A DNA stretch of 64,000 bases. Origin: Pseudomonas cedrina subsp. cedrina (lineage in GTDB: Bacteria; Pseudomonadota; Gammaproteobacteria; Pseudomonadales; Pseudomonadaceae). Below are positions 62,312 through 64,000 of this stretch, in pieces; position 1 is the first letter of the stretch; each line of letters begins with the position of its first letter. A program made the translations under genes and the position numbers. The notes under the pieces are model-generated. The model was not told the DNA's origin, did not search any database, and saw only the letters and a program-made list of their open reading frames with translations. Location of the stretch: the NCBI RefSeq assembly GCF_001983175.1, contig NZ_MNPW01000001.1, positions 248,001-312,000 of the forward strand. The letters run 5' to 3'.

Positions 62312-62449
62312 ATGCAAGCACTGGAAAACGACCTGGAAACCGAACTGCAACTCGACGATTGGTTTGAAGCGCCGACCCATGAGGCCGCCGTTGAAATGAT
62401 GCAAGCCGATGCCGTTGTGCCGTTCGGCACCGCGATGTGGCCATTCTAA
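62312..62449 (+). CDS. 45-residue peptide, possible precursor peptide
   Basis: A strong ribosome site (AGGAGATACACC-ATG) opens a 45-codon gene. The N-terminal part, MQALENDLETELQLDDWFEA, is acidic and leader-like. The C-terminal part, VVPFGTAMWPF, is neutral, hydrophobic and aromatic, ending at Phe. The acidic leader with a short hydrophobic core is the form seen in precursors of ribosomally made, modified peptides. It is 73 bp upstream of an M29-like peptidase gene on the same strand. No family recognised. Confidence 0.7.
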   Translation: MQALENDLETELQLDDWFEAPTHEAAVEMMQADAVVPFGTAMWPF

Positions 62450-62522
62450 AAACCGGCACGCATTCGGCAGGTGCTGTGCACGGCACCTGCCCCCTTACCC
62501 AAGGCACACAAGGAACCACGTC

Positions 62523-63482
62523 ATGGACAAGGCCCGCGCCGTCGAACACTTTCTCTACTACCTTGCGCATCACCCGGCCCTCAATGGCCTCAGCCGCCCC
62601 ACCGTGCTGCTGGGCCATACCGAGCGCTACGACGCCATCGCCCAGACGATCACCCACAGCAGCGCCGCCCGTTTCAACTTCCAGGTGCAGCGCCTGGACC
62701 TTGCCGCCAGCGACACCCTGGCCGAGGCCATCGAAGCCTGCGACCTGTACCTGTTTCTCTACGACTCCTCGACCTTGCCCAACCCCCGCGCCGAAGGCCC
62801 GGACTTTATCCGTGCCCTGCAAGGCGTGATGGCCGAGCACTGGAAAAAATCCCTGCTGTTCAAGGATTACGGCGACTATTTCTACGACACCTTCAGCGTC
62901 GAGCCGCAGCGCATCGCTGACCTCAACGCCACGCTGATCCGGCGCATGTCCCAGGCTAATGTGCTGAGCTTTACCGACAAGCATGGGTCGCGGCTGGAAG
63001 CGCCGATGAGCAGCATCAAGAAGTGGACCAATATCAACGGCGTCGGCAATCATGACCTGGCGCCTGGCGAAATCGCGACCCACAGCGAAGCCATCAATGG
63101 CCAGGTGCGGTTTGTCGGCACCTTTTTGAGCACCATTCCGTTCGCGCGCAAATACGGCGTGCTGCAATCACCGCTGGAGCTGTGGATCGAGAACTCCACC
63201 GTCTGCAGCGTGGCCAGCGATGTGCCGGGGCTGGCGGATGATTTCAACAAGTACTTGAATGCCAACCCGTCCAACCGGCGCGTGGAAGAATTGGGGATCG
63301 GCACCAATGAAGGGGTGAAGGATTTGTATGCGCGCAATGCCGGGTTTGAAGAGCGCCATTGCGGGTTGCACCTGGGCTTGGGTGGCGGGCAGAAAGGCAG
63401 TCATCATCTGGACCTGATCTTTGCCAGTGGGGTGTTGGCGCTGGACGACAAGCCGGTGTTTGATGGCACCTTTGCGTTTTGA
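62523..63482 (+). CDS. M29-like (aminopeptidase T/PepS-type) metallopeptidase homologue
   Basis: A 319-residue protein, shorter than the about 410 of PepS/AmpS enzymes because the N-terminal domain is reduced. The M29 metal-site pattern is recognisable: Glu183 in APGEIATHSEAINGQVRF, Glu256 in VEELGIGTN, His283 in GLHLGLGGG, and His295-x-Asp297 in HHLDLIF. The conserved Tyr near the second His is not evident. AAGGA precedes the ATG. Downstream of a 45-aa peptide gene, so it may process or modify that peptide; alternatively it is an ordinary intracellular aminopeptidase. Confidence 0.75.
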   Translation: MDKARAVEHFLYYLAHHPALNGLSRPTVLLGHTERYDAIAQTITHSSAARFNFQVQRLDLAASDTLAEAIEACDLYLFLYDSSTLPNPRAEGPDFIRALQGVMAEHWKKSLLFKDYGDYFYDTFSVEPQRIADLNATLIRRMSQANVLSFTDKHGSRLEAPMSSIKKWTNINGVGNHDLAPGEIATHSEAINGQVRFVGTFLSTIPFARKYGVLQSPLELWIENSTVCSVASDVPGLADDFNKYLNANPSNRRVEELGIGTNEGVKDLYARNAGFEERHCGLHLGLGGGQKGSHHLDLIFASGVLALDDKPVFDGTFAF

Positions 63483-63521
63483 AACGCTGATTCGAATCAA
63501 TGAAAATCCCCTGTGGGAGCG

Positions 63522-63614
63522 GGCTTGTGTGGGAGCTGGCTTGCCTGCGATGGCATCAACTCGGTGTGCCTGAAGTACCGGGGTGTCTGCATCGCAGGCA
63601 AGCCAGCTCCCACA
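63522..63614. repeat. REP pair with a fused second REP remnant
   Basis: A truncated CGGGCTTG-type arm (TGTGGGAGCGGGCTTG, 63522-63537) runs directly into a complete TGGCTTGCCTGCGAT-type pair (63537-63614). Two REP types are abutted. Confidence 0.9.
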
Positions 63615-63642
63615 TTCTTGACCGTATTTCAGATCAAAAAAA

Positions 63643-63666
63643 AACGCCAACCCTGAGGTTGGCGTT
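63643..63666. terminator. Bidirectional terminator between the peptidase gene and rluB
   Basis: AACGCCAACC-CTGA-GGTTGGCGTT with A-runs before and T-runs after. It can end both converging transcripts. Confidence 0.92.
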
Positions 63667-63686
63667 TTTGTGCAGTGCCTAAAACA

Positions 63687-64000
63687 TCACTGCGGCTTCT
63701 TGCGACCAAACCCCGGACGCTGACCGGAACCGGCCGGCGCGCCACGGCGCTTGCCCGACGGCTCGTCGGCGACCAGTTTCGGGCCAGGGCGCTTGTTCGC
63801 CGCCGGCTTGGCTGGACGCTTGGTGCTGGCGCTGTCGGCGGGGCGATCGCCTTCACCACGGTTGCTGCGACCACCCGACGGGGCTGGACGCGGCGCGCGT
63901 GGCGCACGCTCGCCTTCCTGGCGCGATGGCGCGGTTGGGCGACGCTCGCCTTCGATCTGCGGCTCACGGGAGATACGCCCGCCCGTTGCCGGTGCATTCA
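63687..64000 (-). CDS. rluB: 23S rRNA pseudouridine synthase RluB (3' part)
   Basis: About 104 C-terminal codons, with the start outside the window. This tail is very rich in Arg, Lys, Pro, Gly and Ala (GGRISREPQIEGERRPTAPS, then KRPAKPAANKRPGPKLVADE) and ends SGQRPGFGRKKPQ. The pattern fits the long disordered basic extension of Pseudomonas RluB, which modifies U2605 in 23S rRNA. The catalytic domain is not in view, so the name rests on the tail alone. A different frame over the same stretch is a shadow. Confidence 0.65.
   Translation of the reverse strand, partial: NAPATGGRISREPQIEGERRPTAPSRQEGERAPRAPRPAPSGGRSNRGEGDRPADSASTKRPAKPAANKRPGPKLVADEPSGKRRGAPAGSGQRPGFGRKKPQ

Noticed and set aside
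62298..63167. A 289-codon frame antisense to the peptide and peptidase genes
   Set aside because: No ribosome site or domain, and its composition is typical of a shadow; the plus-strand genes have both.
913..63614. CRISPR array made of the repeated palindromes
   Set aside because: The repeats are scattered singly or in inverted pairs kilobases apart, not as regular direct repeats with spacers.

Overview
The window looks like the chromosome of a fluorescent pseudomonad of the Pseudomonas fluorescens group. The evidence is high GC throughout, 13 recognisable paired REP palindromes (REPIN-type) in the gaps between genes, and gene neighbourhoods I recognise from Pseudomonas: zwf-pgl-eda with divergent hexR; gtsABCD-oprB; fadD2/fadD1 with a divergent hydrolase and MaoC hydratase; and argP-argO-sodB-bifA-imelysin. 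There is no integrase, phage, plasmid, CRISPR array, rRNA or tRNA that I can see. It is core and near-core genome with small accessory pieces.

Layout. 1-5.6 kb: end of a phosphate transporter, the 5-oxoprolinase operon pxpABC with a divergent LysR regulator, and a second LysR. 5.7-7.8 kb: a short-chain dehydrogenase, a PACE-type efflux protein and its divergent LysR. 8-10.6 kb: an ECF42-type sigma factor operon with YCII (DGPF), SRPBCC and NTF2-like genes, preceded by a promoter that fits the sigma factor itself. 10.7-13.5 kb: GNAT, a lone HipB-like regulator, a GyrI-like protein and alaC. 13.6-16.8 kb: gluconate uptake and phosphorylation (gntP, gntK, gntR) with three matching operator sites. 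17-24.6 kb: small hypotheticals, GST, a uronate-dehydrogenase-like enzyme with a sugar-porter MFS, def, a YihY/BrkB membrane protein and csbD. 24.7-30.2 kb: fatty-acid activation (fadD1, fadD2), a lysophospholipase-like hydrolase and a MaoC hydratase. 32.6-44.8 kb: glucose catabolism, with eda, pgl, zwf, hexR, a hexose-6-phosphate mutarotase, oprB, gtsDCBA and a mannose-isomerase-like enzyme. 45.6-54.1 kb: a coiled-coil membrane protein, an epimerase, argP/argO, sodB, a 53-codon gene with a hrp-box-like promoter, the phosphodiesterase bifA and an imelysin-family lipoprotein. 54.3-64 kb: trkH, an AraC regulator, an Mpo1-like protein, small genes, an MFS transporter, arfB, a pentapeptide-repeat protein, an aromatic amino-acid permease, a 45-aa peptide gene with an M29-like peptidase, and the end of rluB.

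How the genes work together. The central theme is sugar and gluconate use. OprB and GtsABCD import glucose, Zwf/Pgl/Eda run the Entner-Doudoroff route, and GntP/GntK feed gluconate in. Four of these transcripts (gntP, zwf, oprB, gtsA) carry A-rich AAnAAnAA motifs next to the start codon, which suggests shared Hfq/Crc catabolite repression. GntR-, HexR- and one unidentified 20-bp palindromic operator layer specific control on top.

The most noteworthy observations are: (1) a 563-bp element with perfect 23-bp terminal inverted repeats and a 10-bp target duplication that has split a REPIN, with a second REPIN nested inside it; (2) a small peptide gene next to an M29-type peptidase, possibly a peptide-maturation pair; (3) a hrp-box-like promoter in front of an orphan 53-codon gene between sodB and bifA; (4) an apparent self-promoter of the ECF42 operon; (5) a long structured, possibly bistable, leader in front of a small DUF3077/DUF6124-like gene; (6) paired operators, one of which also encodes the last residues of the upstream enzyme.
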